From Ferrovibrio sp. MS7 (GTDB lineage Bacteria > Pseudomonadota > Alphaproteobacteria > Ferrovibrionales > Ferrovibrionaceae), in the NCBI RefSeq assembly GCF_038404985.1, contig NZ_JBBKBA010000001.1, positions 772,001 to 836,000 on the forward strand: a stretch of DNA of 64,000 nucleotides, written 5' to 3'. The position numbers were made by a program, and so were the translations under genes. Of this stretch, positions 40,183 through 48,741 are shown in pieces. The stretch's first letter is position 1. Each line of letters opens with the position of its first letter. Under the pieces are notes generated by a model that saw only the letters and a list, made by a program, of their open reading frames with translations, did not search any database and was not told the DNA's origin.

Positions 40183-42429
40183 ATGCAGGCGGTGAGTGGC
40201 GGCGGAGCGGTAAAAGGCGGTCTCGGTATTCCGGTGATGTTGCGCATCATGGCGATCATCGCCGTGGCAGTCGGCAGCCTGTTCACCCAGATGCTGCTGG
40301 ATGAGTTCGACCAGCGCGACCATGTCATGCAGGAGCGCCGCATCGCTTTGCGCCACCTGGTGGAAGTGGCCCACACCGTGGTCGAGTCCTACGCCAAGGA
40401 AGCCACTGCCGGCAGCATGACGGAAGCCGCCGCCAAGGAAGCGGCGCTGAAGCGGCTGGAGGCATTGCGCTACGAGAAGAACGAATATTTCTGGGTCAAT
40501 GACATGGCCCCGGTGCTGCTGATGCACCCGTTCTCCAAGCAGCTCGTCGGCAAGGATGTGTCGACCAATGCCGATCCCACCGGCAAGCGGCTGTTCGTCG
40601 AGATGGTGCAGGTGGTACGTGCCCAGGGCGGCGGTTTCGTCGATTACATGTGGCCGAAGCCCGGCCTGGATAAGCCGGTGCCGAAGATTTCCTATGTGAA
40701 GGGCTATGCCCCCTGGGGCTGGGTGATCGGCTCCGGCGTCTATATCGACGATATCGAGGCCGAGGCGAAGCAGTCGCTGAAAGATGCGATCATTGCCGTC
40801 AGCATCAACTGCCTGGTGCTGATCGTGCTCGGCTTCCTGCTGGCGCGTTCAGTGGCCAAGCCGCTGCATGATCTCACCGGCGCGATCCTGAAACTGGCCG
40901 AGCGCCAGTGGCAGACGGCGGTGCCGCATGTCGCCAAGCGCGACGAAATCGGCGCCATCGCCCGTTCGGTGCAGGTATTCAAGCAGAATGGCCTGGAGAA
41001 TGAACGGCTGCAGCAGGAGGCGGATGAACAGCGCCGCCAAGTGGAGGAGCAGCGTGCCGCCCGCGAGGCGCGCGAAGCCAAGGCGGCCGAGCAGATCGCC
41101 GACTTGGTGCAGGCGGTGGCGCAGGGCGACCTCAACCGCCGCATCAACGAGGCCGACAAGGAAGGCTTCCAGCTCACCGTCAGCAAGCAACTCAACTCGC
41201 TCACCGCGACGCTGCAGGGTGTTACCAGCGACCTCGCCCGCGTCATGCGCGCGCTCTCCAAAGGCGATCTCGGCCGCCGCATTACGGTCGAGTATCATGG
41301 CGTCTATGGCGAATTGAAGGAGTCCGCCAACACCATGGCGGAACGCTTAAGCGAATTCGCCCGTCGTCTGGCGCATTCGGCCAACCAGTTGCGTGATGCC
41401 GCCGCCGATATTTCCAGCGGCTCGGAAGATTTGGCGCAGCGCACCGAAAGCCAGGCGGCAACACTGGAAGAAACCGCTGCGGCGATGCACGAAGTCACCT
41501 CCACGGTGAAGCAGAATGCCGAGAATGCGCTCGCCGCCGACCGGCTTTCCGCCGAGGCACGGCAGACCGCGCTGCGCGGCGGCAATGTCGTCGGCGATGT
41601 CGTCGGCGCCATGGGCAAGATCGAGGACAGCGCCAAGAAGATCAGCGACATCATGGCGCTGATCGACGAAATCGCGTTCCAGACCAACCTGCTGGCGCTG
41701 AATGCTTCCGTTGAAGCGGCGCGCGCTGGCGAAGCCGGCAAGGGTTTCGCGGTCGTGGCGCAGGAAGTGCGCAGCCTGGCGCAGCGTTCGGCGAATGCCT
41801 CGAAGGAAATCAAGGCGCTGATCAGCCAGTCCAATGCGCAGGTGAAGACCGGTGCCGACCTGGCCAATCAGGCCGGCGGCGCGCTGGAAGACATCACCGG
41901 CGCGGTGCAGAAGGTCACCAGCATCATCAGCGAGATTGCGTCGGCTTCCGGCGAACAGTCGCGTGGCCTCGATGAAGTGAATAAGGCCGTCGCCAACATG
42001 GACGAAATCACCCAGCGCAATGCCGCCCTGGTGGAGGAAACCCATGCCTCGGCCCAGGCTTTGGCCAACCAGGCGCAGGAACTGGCCGAACTGGTCGGTT
42101 TCTTCAAGCTGGCGCAGCAGACTTTCGAGCAGCGTACCGCGCGGCGCATCGAGACGCGGCCGGGCGACCATGTGGTGTTGAACGGCAACCAGTTGCCTTT
42201 GCGCAACTGGAGCGCCATCGGCCTGTTGATCGGCCCGCTGAACAACGCGCCGGCGATTGGCACCAGCATGGCGCTCACCGTGGTGGTGAACACGCCGCAG
42301 CAGGTGTTCCGCTTCGCCGCCGATGCCCAGGTGGTGCGTGTGGATGGCAATTATGCCGGCCTGCGCTACACCTGTGGCGACGCCGACATGGCCCAGGAAA
42401 TCCGCGCCTATTTCGCGGCGGAACGGTGA
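40183..42429 (+). CDS. Methyl-accepting chemoreceptor with Cache sensor and C-terminal PilZ domain
   Basis: A 748-residue receptor from the ATG at 40183 (AAGGA upstream). A first membrane helix, a periplasmic sCache_2-type sensor ([33 protein letters not shown]) and a second helix are followed by two HAMP-like regions and a coiled coil. The signalling domain has the tip [20 protein letters not shown]. From about residue 655 the tail has R-I-E-T-R and, 15 residues on, NWSAIG, the RxxxR and (D/N)xSxxG motifs of PilZ, so it should bind c-di-GMP. Azospirillum Tlp1 has the same layout. Confidence 0.88.
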   Translation: MQAVSGGGAVKGGLGIPVMLRIMAIIAVAVGSLFTQMLLDEFDQRDHVMQERRIALRHLVEVAHTVVESYAKEATAGSMTEAAAKEAALKRLEALRYEKNEYFWVNDMAPVLLMHPFSKQLVGKDVSTNADPTGKRLFVEMVQVVRAQGGGFVDYMWPKPGLDKPVPKISYVKGYAPWGWVIGSGVYIDDIEAEAKQSLKDAIIAVSINCLVLIVLGFLLARSVAKPLHDLTGAILKLAERQWQTAVPHVAKRDEIGAIARSVQVFKQNGLENERLQQEADEQRRQVEEQRAAREAREAKAAEQIADLVQAVAQGDLNRRINEADKEGFQLTVSKQLNSLTATLQGVTSDLARVMRALSKGDLGRRITVEYHGVYGELKESANTMAERLSEFARRLAHSANQLRDAAADISSGSEDLAQRTESQAATLEETAAAMHEVTSTVKQNAENALAADRLSAEARQTALRGGNVVGDVVGAMGKIEDSAKKISDIMALIDEIAFQTNLLALNASVEAARAGEAGKGFAVVAQEVRSLAQRSANASKEIKALISQSNAQVKTGADLANQAGGALEDITGAVQKVTSIISEIASASGEQSRGLDEVNKAVANMDEITQRNAALVEETHASAQALANQAQELAELVGFFKLAQQTFEQRTARRIETRPGDHVVLNGNQLPLRNWSAIGLLIGPLNNAPAIGTSMALTVVVNTPQQVFRFAADAQVVRVDGNYAGLRYTCGDADMAQEIRAYFAAER

Positions 42430-42440
42430 GGCTTCCTGGT

Positions 42441-42557
42441 CGTCATCGCCGGACTTGATCCGGCGATCTCACGCAAGGCGGGCAGAGATCCTCGGGTCAA
42501 GCCCGAGGATGACGATACTATATTCTCGTCATGCCCGCACTTGATGCGGGCATGACG
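42441..42557. repeat. Palindromic repeat cluster R7
   Basis: Three hairpins fill the gap between convergent genes: CGTCATCGCCGGACTTGATC with GCCGGCGATCTCA-type partner, GATCCTCGGG with CCCGAGGATGACGA, and CGTCATGCCCGCACTTGATG with GCGGGCATGACG. The last two are near-copies of R6. Confidence 0.75.
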
Positions 42558-42569
42558 TTTGTTTTAAAG

Positions 42570-43670
42570 CTACGCCGCCGCCAGCATCCAGGCTTCGGCC
42601 GGCGGGGCCTTGCCGTCCAGCATCGCGGCATAGACGCGGGCGAAACCATCCGGGCCGTGGCCGGTGCTGATTTTCAGCCAGCCGGCGGCGGCGCGCACGA
42701 AAGGCCGCCAGGCCGCGTCGATGCGGCTGTTCAGCCCCTCGCGGCCCCATTCCTGGCCGCGCACTTTCAGCCGGTCCGGCGCGAAGAACAGCACCGGCTT
42801 CGCACCCGGCAGGTCGGCCATGCTGGCGCGCTTGTCGCGGTGTGAGAGGCCGACCATCAGGCTGAATTTCATGTTGTCGCGGAAATGCCCATGCAGCGCG
42901 TTGCGCACCGGGCCGTTGCCGGCCATGTCGACGAACACGGCAGGTTTCGTGGCATCCAGGCTGTTGAGTGCATCGTAGCTCACCGCCGCGTCATAGCAGC
43001 CGAGCTTTTCTACGAAGCCACGATTGCTCTCGGCGGTCAGGCCGATGATGCGCGGCCGCGCCGCGCGCTGGCTGGCGGCATGGGCCAGGGCAAAGGCGGT
43101 TTTGCTCGAGGCGCTGGAAATGATCAACTGCGTCGCGCCGAAATAGCCGGCATCGGCCAACTGGTCGTCGATCAGGAATGATGTAACGTAAAGCGGCTTC
43201 AACAGTGCCTGCAGATCCTCGAAAGCGGCTTCATAGCCCGGATCAGCGGCGCAGCGCGTATAGCTGTTATAGGCGGCGGCCAGCCCGGCGCGGTGTTCGG
43301 CGGTCTCAACGAAACTCGCCGGCGTGATGCGGCCGGGCTTCAACGTGGCGTGGCTGCCCATCGGCCAATAGCCATAGATGCGCTCGCCCAGGGCCAGGCC
43401 ATCGCAGCGGCTCTCGGCGATGTCGGCGAAACCCCAGACCGGCACGCGGCCCCAGGCCGGGTCGGCGGCGGGATAGAAGCGCCAATAGGCCATGCTGTCG
43501 CCCATGGCGGCGTAGGTGATGTTGTTGGCGGTGAAGGCGAAGCGGTCGATGCGGAGGCGGATTTCGCCGTCCTGCAGCGGCAGCAGCTCGTGTTCGACAA
43601 TCCGCGTTACCGCGAGGTCGCCGCGCGATACCTCGAAATCCCAGGCTTTGTGAATCCCGGCTTTTGCCAT
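42570..43670 (-). CDS. DUF2855-family protein (MDR-like)
   Basis: A 366-residue protein of the DUF2855 family, related to medium-chain dehydrogenases but without a known reaction. The ATG at 43670 follows GGGAAG. Segments such as IDRFAFTANNITYAAMGD, WGFADIAES, IYGYWPMGSHATLKP and LIISSASSKTAFALAHA (Rossmann part) identify it. No zinc-ligand cysteines are seen. DUF2855 genes often lie near acyl-CoA and terpenoid catabolism genes, as here. Confidence 0.85.
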   Translation of the reverse strand: MAKAGIHKAWDFEVSRGDLAVTRIVEHELLPLQDGEIRLRIDRFAFTANNITYAAMGDSMAYWRFYPAADPAWGRVPVWGFADIAESRCDGLALGERIYGYWPMGSHATLKPGRITPASFVETAEHRAGLAAAYNSYTRCAADPGYEAAFEDLQALLKPLYVTSFLIDDQLADAGYFGATQLIISSASSKTAFALAHAASQRAARPRIIGLTAESNRGFVEKLGCYDAAVSYDALNSLDATKPAVFVDMAGNGPVRNALHGHFRDNMKFSLMVGLSHRDKRASMADLPGAKPVLFFAPDRLKVRGQEWGREGLNSRIDAAWRPFVRAAAGWLKISTGHGPDGFARVYAAMLDGKAPPAEAWMLAAA

Positions 43671-43690
43671 GGCGCTTCCCCTTAAAGCAT

Positions 43691-43817
43691 CGTCTTGCCC
43701 GCCGAGGCCCTTCAGGCCTGTGCGCCCACGAACGCCGTATGGCGTTCGCGCGCTTACAGTGACCCGGGCATCTTTGGGTATTGGCATGAGATGCCCGCAT
43801 CAAGTGCGGGCATGACG
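43691..43817. repeat. Palindromic repeat R8 (composite)
   Basis: Outer element CGTCTTGCCCG...GCGGGCATGACGA interrupted by the inner module CCTTCAGGCCTGTGCG, CACGAACGCCGTA, GGCGTTCGCG, CTTACAGTGACCC. This is the same composite as the first half of R1, 37 kb away. It lies between the DUF2855 start and the SCP2 stop. Confidence 0.78.
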
Positions 43818-43854
43818 AACTTGCTTAACGCGCATGACGCTAGGGAATATAGGC

Positions 43855-44148
43855 TCAGCCCAGCAGGCCCTGCAGCTTCATGGCGATGCCCATGTTTCCC
43901 TTCACCTTCAGTTTGCCCATCATGAAGGCGGTGGTGGGGTCGAGGTCGCCGCTGGCCAGGGCGAGGAAATTGTCCATCGTGATGGTGATGGTGCAATCGG
44001 CCTCGGCATCCTCGTTCGACACGGTGTTGTTCACGCCGTCGACGAACACGATGCCATCGCTGCCGAAATCGAACTTAACGGTGGCGTTCAGGCCGCTGCC
44101 GGCGGCAACGCGGCTGGACAGGTTCTGGGTGATCTGTTCGAGCGACAT
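43855..44148 (-). CDS. SCP2 sterol-carrier domain protein
   Basis: A 97-residue single SCP2 domain, a small cytosolic lipid or acyl-CoA binding fold. Conserved segments are FDFGSDGIVFVDG, DCTITITMDNFLALASGDLDPTTAFMMGKLKVKGNMGIAMKL-type (seen as DCTITITMDNFLALASG and GKLKVKGNMG). An AGGAAG lies before the ATG. It is divergent from the atu-like operon across a large symmetric dyad and may carry acyl-CoA intermediates for it. Confidence 0.9.
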   Translation of the reverse strand: MSLEQITQNLSSRVAAGSGLNATVKFDFGSDGIVFVDGVNNTVSNEDAEADCTITITMDNFLALASGDLDPTTAFMMGKLKVKGNMGIAMKLQGLLG

Positions 44149-44185
44149 TGGCTTCCTCCCTTAAGTGACCCTTGAACGGTCGCGC

Positions 44186-44223
44186 AAGCTACCTTGACGT
44201 TTACGTTAACGTCAAGGTAGCTT
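44186..44223. promoter_or_regulatory. Perfect 16-bp inverted repeat, LiuR-like operator
   Basis: AAGCTACCTTGACGTT and AACGTCAAGGTAGCTT are exact reverse complements around TACGTT. The core TTGACGTTTACGTT resembles the ACGT-repeat operators described for the MerR-family regulator LiuR of leucine and acyclic-terpene catabolism. TTGACG is a good -35 on both strands; TAGCTT, 18 bases on, is a weak -10. It sits between the divergent SCP2 and SDR starts and could control both. Confidence 0.65.
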
Positions 44224-44260
44224 CTTGTTAAATAACGAAGTGGGAGGAGCGGCCAGGATC

Positions 44261-45136
44261 ATGGCGGGCTATCAATCGGTTTTTCGCCCCGGCCTGTTCA
44301 GCGGCCAGGTGGTCATCGTCACCGGCGGCGGCAGCGGCATCGGCCGTTGCACCGCCCATGAACTCGCCAGCCTCGGCGCCACCGTGGCCCTGGTCGGCCG
44401 CAAGCAGGACAAGCTCGATGCTGTGCTGGCGGAACTGCGCCAGGATGTGCCCGGCGTCGTGGCCGGCGGCTGGAGCTGCGATATCCGCGAGGAGGCCACT
44501 GTGGCCGCCACCGTGGCCGCTATTCTCAAGCAATTCGGCCGCATCGACGGCCTGGTGAACAATGCCGGCGGGCAGTTTCCGGCGCCGCTCAGTCAGATCA
44601 ATCAGAAGGGCTGGGAAACCGTGGTGCGGAACAACCTCACCGGCGGCTTCTTGATGGCGCGGGAATGCTACACGCAATGGATGGCCGATCATGGCGGTGC
44701 CATTGTCAACATCATCGCCGATATGTGGGGCGGCATGCCCAATATGGGCCATAGCGGCGCCGCCCGCGCCGGCATGCTGAATTTCACCGAGACCGCCGCC
44801 TGCGAATGGGGCGTGAGCAATGTGCGCGTCAATGCCGTGGCGCCGGGCTGGATCGCCTCGTCCGGCATGGACACCTACCCCGACTGGATGGGGCCGGTGA
44901 TCCGCTCGATGCGCGACCGCGTGCCGTTGCAGCGCTTAGGGAACGAGGCGGAAGTCTCTGCGGCCATCCTGTTCCTGCTGTCGCCGGCCGCCGCCTTCAT
45001 CAGCGGCTCCTGCATCCGCGTCGATGGCGCGGTGCCGAATGCGCGGCCGAATTATCAACTGCCGAAGCACCGCAAGTCGCAGGAATATCCCGGCTTCCAC
45101 CGCGCGGTGACGCCGAAGGTGCTGCAGGAGGACTAG
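44261..45136 (+). CDS. SDR protein of the atu-like operon (AtuB position)
   Basis: A 291-residue short-chain dehydrogenase of the PECR (trans-2-enoyl-CoA reductase) type. The nucleotide motif TGGGSGIG (21-28) and NNAGG are intact. The region NMGHSGAARAGMLNFTE (H164 onward) has the HSGAARAG of PECR, but neither the canonical YxxxK nor the YNLTK of PECR is seen. It is first in a five-gene operon matching the order atuBCDEF. The role of AtuB itself is not well established. Confidence 0.8.
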   Translation: MAGYQSVFRPGLFSGQVVIVTGGGSGIGRCTAHELASLGATVALVGRKQDKLDAVLAELRQDVPGVVAGGWSCDIREEATVAATVAAILKQFGRIDGLVNNAGGQFPAPLSQINQKGWETVVRNNLTGGFLMARECYTQWMADHGGAIVNIIADMWGGMPNMGHSGAARAGMLNFTETAACEWGVSNVRVNAVAPGWIASSGMDTYPDWMGPVIRSMRDRVPLQRLGNEAEVSAAILFLLSPAAAFISGSCIRVDGAVPNARPNYQLPKHRKSQEYPGFHRAVTPKVLQED

Positions 45137-45139
45137 AGC

Positions 45140-46759
45140 GTGGCGATCATCGAGTCCCGTATCGAGCCCGGCTCGGCAGCCTTCCAGCGCAACCGCGCCG
45201 AGATGCTGGCGCTGATCGAGCAGTTCCGCGGCCTGGAGCAGCGCGTGCGCGATACCTCCAACGCCAAGCTGCCGGTGTTCCAGAAGCGCGGCCAGCTCAC
45301 GCCGCGCCAGCGCGTTGCCCATCTGCTCGACCGTGGCTCGCCTTGGCTGGAAATCTCGACGCTCTCCGGCCTCAACATGCATGACGACGATGGCGCCGAG
45401 AATATCATGGGCGGCGGCGTCATCGCCGGCATCGGCTTCGTCTCCGGCGTGCGCTGCATGGTCACGGCCTCCGACAGCGGCATCAAGGGCGGCACCACGG
45501 CGCCGATGGGCCTGGCGAAATCGCTGCGGGCGCAGGAAATCTGCCTCAAGAACAAGCTGCCGCTGATCAGCCTGGTGGAATCGGGCGGCGCCAACCTGAA
45601 TTACCAGGCCGAAATCTTCGTCGCAGGCGGGCAGAATTTCGCCAACATGGCGCGCCTGTCGGCCATGGGCATTCCGCATGTGACGGTGGTGCATGGCTCC
45701 AGCACGGCGGGCGGCGCCTATCAGCCGGGGCTCTCGGATTACGTCGTGGTGGTGAAGAATCGCGCCAAGATTTTCCTCGCCGGGCCACCGCTGCTGAAAA
45801 CCGCCACCGGCGAAATCGCCACGGATGAAGAACTCGGCGGCGCCGAGATGCACACCACGATTTCCGGCGTGGCGGAATACATGGCCGAGGATGATGCTGA
45901 TGGCCTGCGCATCGCGCGCGAGATCATGGCCCACATCCCGTGGAATGAGCGGCTGGCGCCGAACCAGGTGAAAAGCTTCCGCGAACCGCGCTACAGCCCG
46001 GATGAACTCTGCGGCGTGGTGCCGGTTGATTACCGCAAGCCCTATGACGTGCGCGAGGTGATCGCGCGGCTGGTGGATGATTCCGATTTCGTCGATTTCA
46101 AGCCGCTCTACGGCACCCACACGGTCTGCGGCCAGGCCAGCATCCATGGCGAGGCCGTAGGCCTGATCGGCAATAACGGACCCATAGATGCACAGGGCGC
46201 GGTGAAAGCCGCGCAGTTCATCCAGCTCTGCGACCAGGCCGACATGCCGCTGGTTTTTCTGCAGAACACCACCGGCTACATGGTCGGCAAGGACGCCGAA
46301 CGCAGCGGCATCGTCAAGCATGGCTCGAAGATGATCCAGGCCGTGACCAACGCGCGGGTGCCGAAGCTCACCCTGCATATAGGCGCCTCGTTTGGCGCCG
46401 GCAATTACGGCATGTGCGGCCGGGCCTATGATCCGCGCTTCATCTTCGCCTGGCCGAATAACCGCATCGCGGTGATGGGGCCGGAACAGGCTGCCGGCGT
46501 GCTCGCCATCGTGGCGGAAGAAAAATTCCGCCGCGCCGGGGCCGAGCCGGACACGGCGATGATCGAGGGCATGCGCCAGAAGGTGATCAAGCGCATGGAA
46601 AAGGAAAGCACGGCGCTCTTCGCCACCGCGCGGCTCTGGGATGACGGCCTGATCGACCCGCGTGATTCACGCCGCCTGCTGGGCTATTGCCTCTCGATCT
46701 GCCGCGATGCCGATAGGCGCGTGCTCAAATCCAACACCTTCGGCATTGCCCGGATGTAA
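45140..46759 (+). CDS. atuC: Geranyl-CoA carboxylase-type beta subunit
   Basis: A 539-residue carboxyltransferase of the MCC-beta/GCC-beta group, which transfers CO2 from carboxybiotin to a beta-methyl-branched enoyl-CoA. Key segments are MVTASDSGIKGGTTAPMGL, SLVESGGANLNYQ, ISGVAEYMAEDDADGL, FLQNTTGYMVGKDAE and HIGASFGAGNYGMCGRAYDP. GTG start with AGGAGG eight bases before, embedded in the previous gene's end. Assignment to geranyl-CoA rather than methylcrotonyl-CoA rests on gene order and must be taken as probable. Confidence 0.82.
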   Translation: MAIIESRIEPGSAAFQRNRAEMLALIEQFRGLEQRVRDTSNAKLPVFQKRGQLTPRQRVAHLLDRGSPWLEISTLSGLNMHDDDGAENIMGGGVIAGIGFVSGVRCMVTASDSGIKGGTTAPMGLAKSLRAQEICLKNKLPLISLVESGGANLNYQAEIFVAGGQNFANMARLSAMGIPHVTVVHGSSTAGGAYQPGLSDYVVVVKNRAKIFLAGPPLLKTATGEIATDEELGGAEMHTTISGVAEYMAEDDADGLRIAREIMAHIPWNERLAPNQVKSFREPRYSPDELCGVVPVDYRKPYDVREVIARLVDDSDFVDFKPLYGTHTVCGQASIHGEAVGLIGNNGPIDAQGAVKAAQFIQLCDQADMPLVFLQNTTGYMVGKDAERSGIVKHGSKMIQAVTNARVPKLTLHIGASFGAGNYGMCGRAYDPRFIFAWPNNRIAVMGPEQAAGVLAIVAEEKFRRAGAEPDTAMIEGMRQKVIKRMEKESTALFATARLWDDGLIDPRDSRRLLGYCLSICRDADRRVLKSNTFGIARM

Positions 46760-46793
46760 TCACGATAAAAAACAGGGACCAGAGGAAACGACG

Positions 46794-47951
46794 ATGCAGT
46801 TGACCCATGAGCATGAAGAAATCCGCAATAACGTAAAGAAGTTCATCGAAACGGAAGTCAATCCGAACGTGGATGAGTGGGAGCGTGACGGCATTTTCCC
46901 GGCGCGCGAATTGTTCATGAAAATGGGCAAGCTGGGCTTTCTCGGCATCAACAAGCCGGAAGCCTATGGCGGCCTCGGGCTGGATTATTCCTATCACATG
47001 ATGATGGTGGAGGCTTTAGGCCACACCCATTGCGGTGGCGTGCCGATGGCGATTGGCGTGCAGACCGACATGGCGACGCCGGCCCTGGCGCGCTTTGGTT
47101 CGGATGAACTGCGCAAGGAATTCCTCGCGCCCGCCATTGCCGGCGAGATGGTCACCTGCATCGGCGTTTCGGAAGCCGGTGCCGGTTCGGATGTCGCCAG
47201 CATCAAGACCACGGCGAAGAAGGATGGCGGCGACTACGTCATCAACGGCGGCAAGATGTGGACCACCAACGGCACCCAGGGCGACTGGATGTGCCTGCTG
47301 GCCAATACCGGCGAAGGCCCGGTGCATCAGAACAAGTCGCTGATCATCCTGCCGCTCAAGACCAAGGGCGTCAGCATCGCGCGCAAGCTCGACAAGATGG
47401 GCATGCGCTCATCCGACACGGCGCAGTTCTATTTCGACGATGTACGCGTGCCGCAGCGTTACCTGATCGGCCAGGAAGGCCATGGCTTCGTCTACCAGAT
47501 GATGCAGTTCCAGGAGGAACGGCTCTGGGCGGCGATTTCCGGCCTGGCCGCCAAGCAGCGCTGCATCGACGACACCATCGACTATACCCGCCAGCGCAAG
47601 GCCTTCGGCCAGTCGATCCTGGATAACCAGACGGTCTATTTCCGCATGGCGGAATTGCAGACCGAGGTGGAGCTGCTGCGCTCGCTCTGCTACCGCGCCT
47701 GCGATTTGATGCTGAAGGGCGAGGATGTGACCATGCTGGCCTCGATGGCGAAGCTGAAATCCGGCCGCCTGGCGCGCGAGATCACCGATTCCTGCCTGCA
47801 ATATTACGGCGGCATGGGCTTCATGAACGAAACCCTGATCAGCCGTGCCTATCGCGACACGCGGCTCGGCTCCATCGGCGGTGGTGCCGACGAGGTGATG
47901 CTGTCGATTATCGCGAAATACATGGGCATCATGCCGGGCAAGAAGAAGTGA
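46794..47951 (+). CDS. atuD: Acyl-CoA dehydrogenase, citronellyl-CoA type
   Basis: A 385-residue acyl-CoA dehydrogenase from the ATG at 46794 (AGAGGA upstream). FAD segments are CIGVSEAGAGSDVASI, MWTTNGTQGDWM, GMRSSDTAQFYFDDVRVP, YYGGMGFMNE and IGGGADEVMLSI. FQEERLWAAISGLAAKQRC is near the active site. By position it is AtuD, which oxidises citronellyl-CoA to geranyl-CoA; a related acyl-CoA substrate is possible. Confidence 0.85.
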   Translation: MQLTHEHEEIRNNVKKFIETEVNPNVDEWERDGIFPARELFMKMGKLGFLGINKPEAYGGLGLDYSYHMMMVEALGHTHCGGVPMAIGVQTDMATPALARFGSDELRKEFLAPAIAGEMVTCIGVSEAGAGSDVASIKTTAKKDGGDYVINGGKMWTTNGTQGDWMCLLANTGEGPVHQNKSLIILPLKTKGVSIARKLDKMGMRSSDTAQFYFDDVRVPQRYLIGQEGHGFVYQMMQFQEERLWAAISGLAAKQRCIDDTIDYTRQRKAFGQSILDNQTVYFRMAELQTEVELLRSLCYRACDLMLKGEDVTMLASMAKLKSGRLAREITDSCLQYYGGMGFMNETLISRAYRDTRLGSIGGGADEVMLSIIAKYMGIMPGKKK

Positions 47952-47952
47952 C

Positions 47953-48732
47953 ATGAATACACTGCTGCTGGAACGCAGCGGGCCGGTTTTGCGTATCACG
48001 CTGAACCGGCCCGAGGTTAAAAACGCCATGTCGGCGCAGATGGTGCAGGAACTTGTCGCCGCTTTCACCCAGGCGCGCGACGACGATGGCATCCGTGCCG
48101 TGCTGCTGCGCGGAGCCGGCGGCGCCTTCTGTGCCGGCGGCGATATCAAGGACATGGCGGGGTCTTCCGCACCAGAGGCCGTGCAGGCGCGCAACCGCGC
48201 TTTCGGCGCCATGCTGGAACTGGCCGATCAATGCCCGAAGCCGGTGGTGGCGCTGGTGGAAGGCCCGGCGATGGGCGGCGGCTTCGGCCTTGCCTGCATC
48301 GCCGATGTGACCATTGCCGAGGCCACGGCCGGTTTCGCCATGCCGGAAGTGAGCTTAGGGATTCTGCCGGCGCAGATCGCGCCTTTCGTGGTGGCGCGCA
48401 TCGGCTTCACCCAGGCCCGCCGCTTGGGCGTCACCGGTGGCCGCATCGATGGGGCTGAGGCCGTGCGCATCGGCCTGGCGCATGAGGTGGCCGAGGGTAC
48501 GGAAGACCTGGAAGCCAAAGGCCGTGCGGCGCTCAATGCCATCCTGCGCTGTGCGCCCAATGCGGTCGCCACCACCAAGGCGCTGATGCGGCGTAGCCAG
48601 GGTGGCGATCTCGGCGCCACGCTGGATGCGGCAGCGGCGTCGTTTGTCGCCGCGCTGGGCAGCGTCGAAGGCCGCGAAGGCACCAAGGCGTTCGTTGAGA
48701 AGCGCAAACCCGCCTGGGCGGCAGAGGTATAG
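47953..48732 (+). CDS. atuE: Enoyl-CoA hydratase, AtuE type
   Basis: A 259-residue crotonase-fold protein beginning one base after the previous stop. Family landmarks are LNRPEVKNAMS, AFCAGGDIKDMAG (oxyanion hole), GPAMGGGFGLACIADVTIAE and PEVSLGILPAQIAPFV. By operon position it should hydrate isohexenylglutaconyl-CoA. The catalytic-glutamate pattern of ordinary hydratases is partly altered (PEVSLGILPAQI), as also in AtuE/LiuC-like proteins. Confidence 0.85.
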   Translation: MNTLLLERSGPVLRITLNRPEVKNAMSAQMVQELVAAFTQARDDDGIRAVLLRGAGGAFCAGGDIKDMAGSSAPEAVQARNRAFGAMLELADQCPKPVVALVEGPAMGGGFGLACIADVTIAEATAGFAMPEVSLGILPAQIAPFVVARIGFTQARRLGVTGGRIDGAEAVRIGLAHEVAEGTEDLEAKGRAALNAILRCAPNAVATTKALMRRSQGGDLGATLDAAAASFVAALGSVEGREGTKAFVEKRKPAWAAEV

Positions 48733-48741
48733 GGCAACAAC

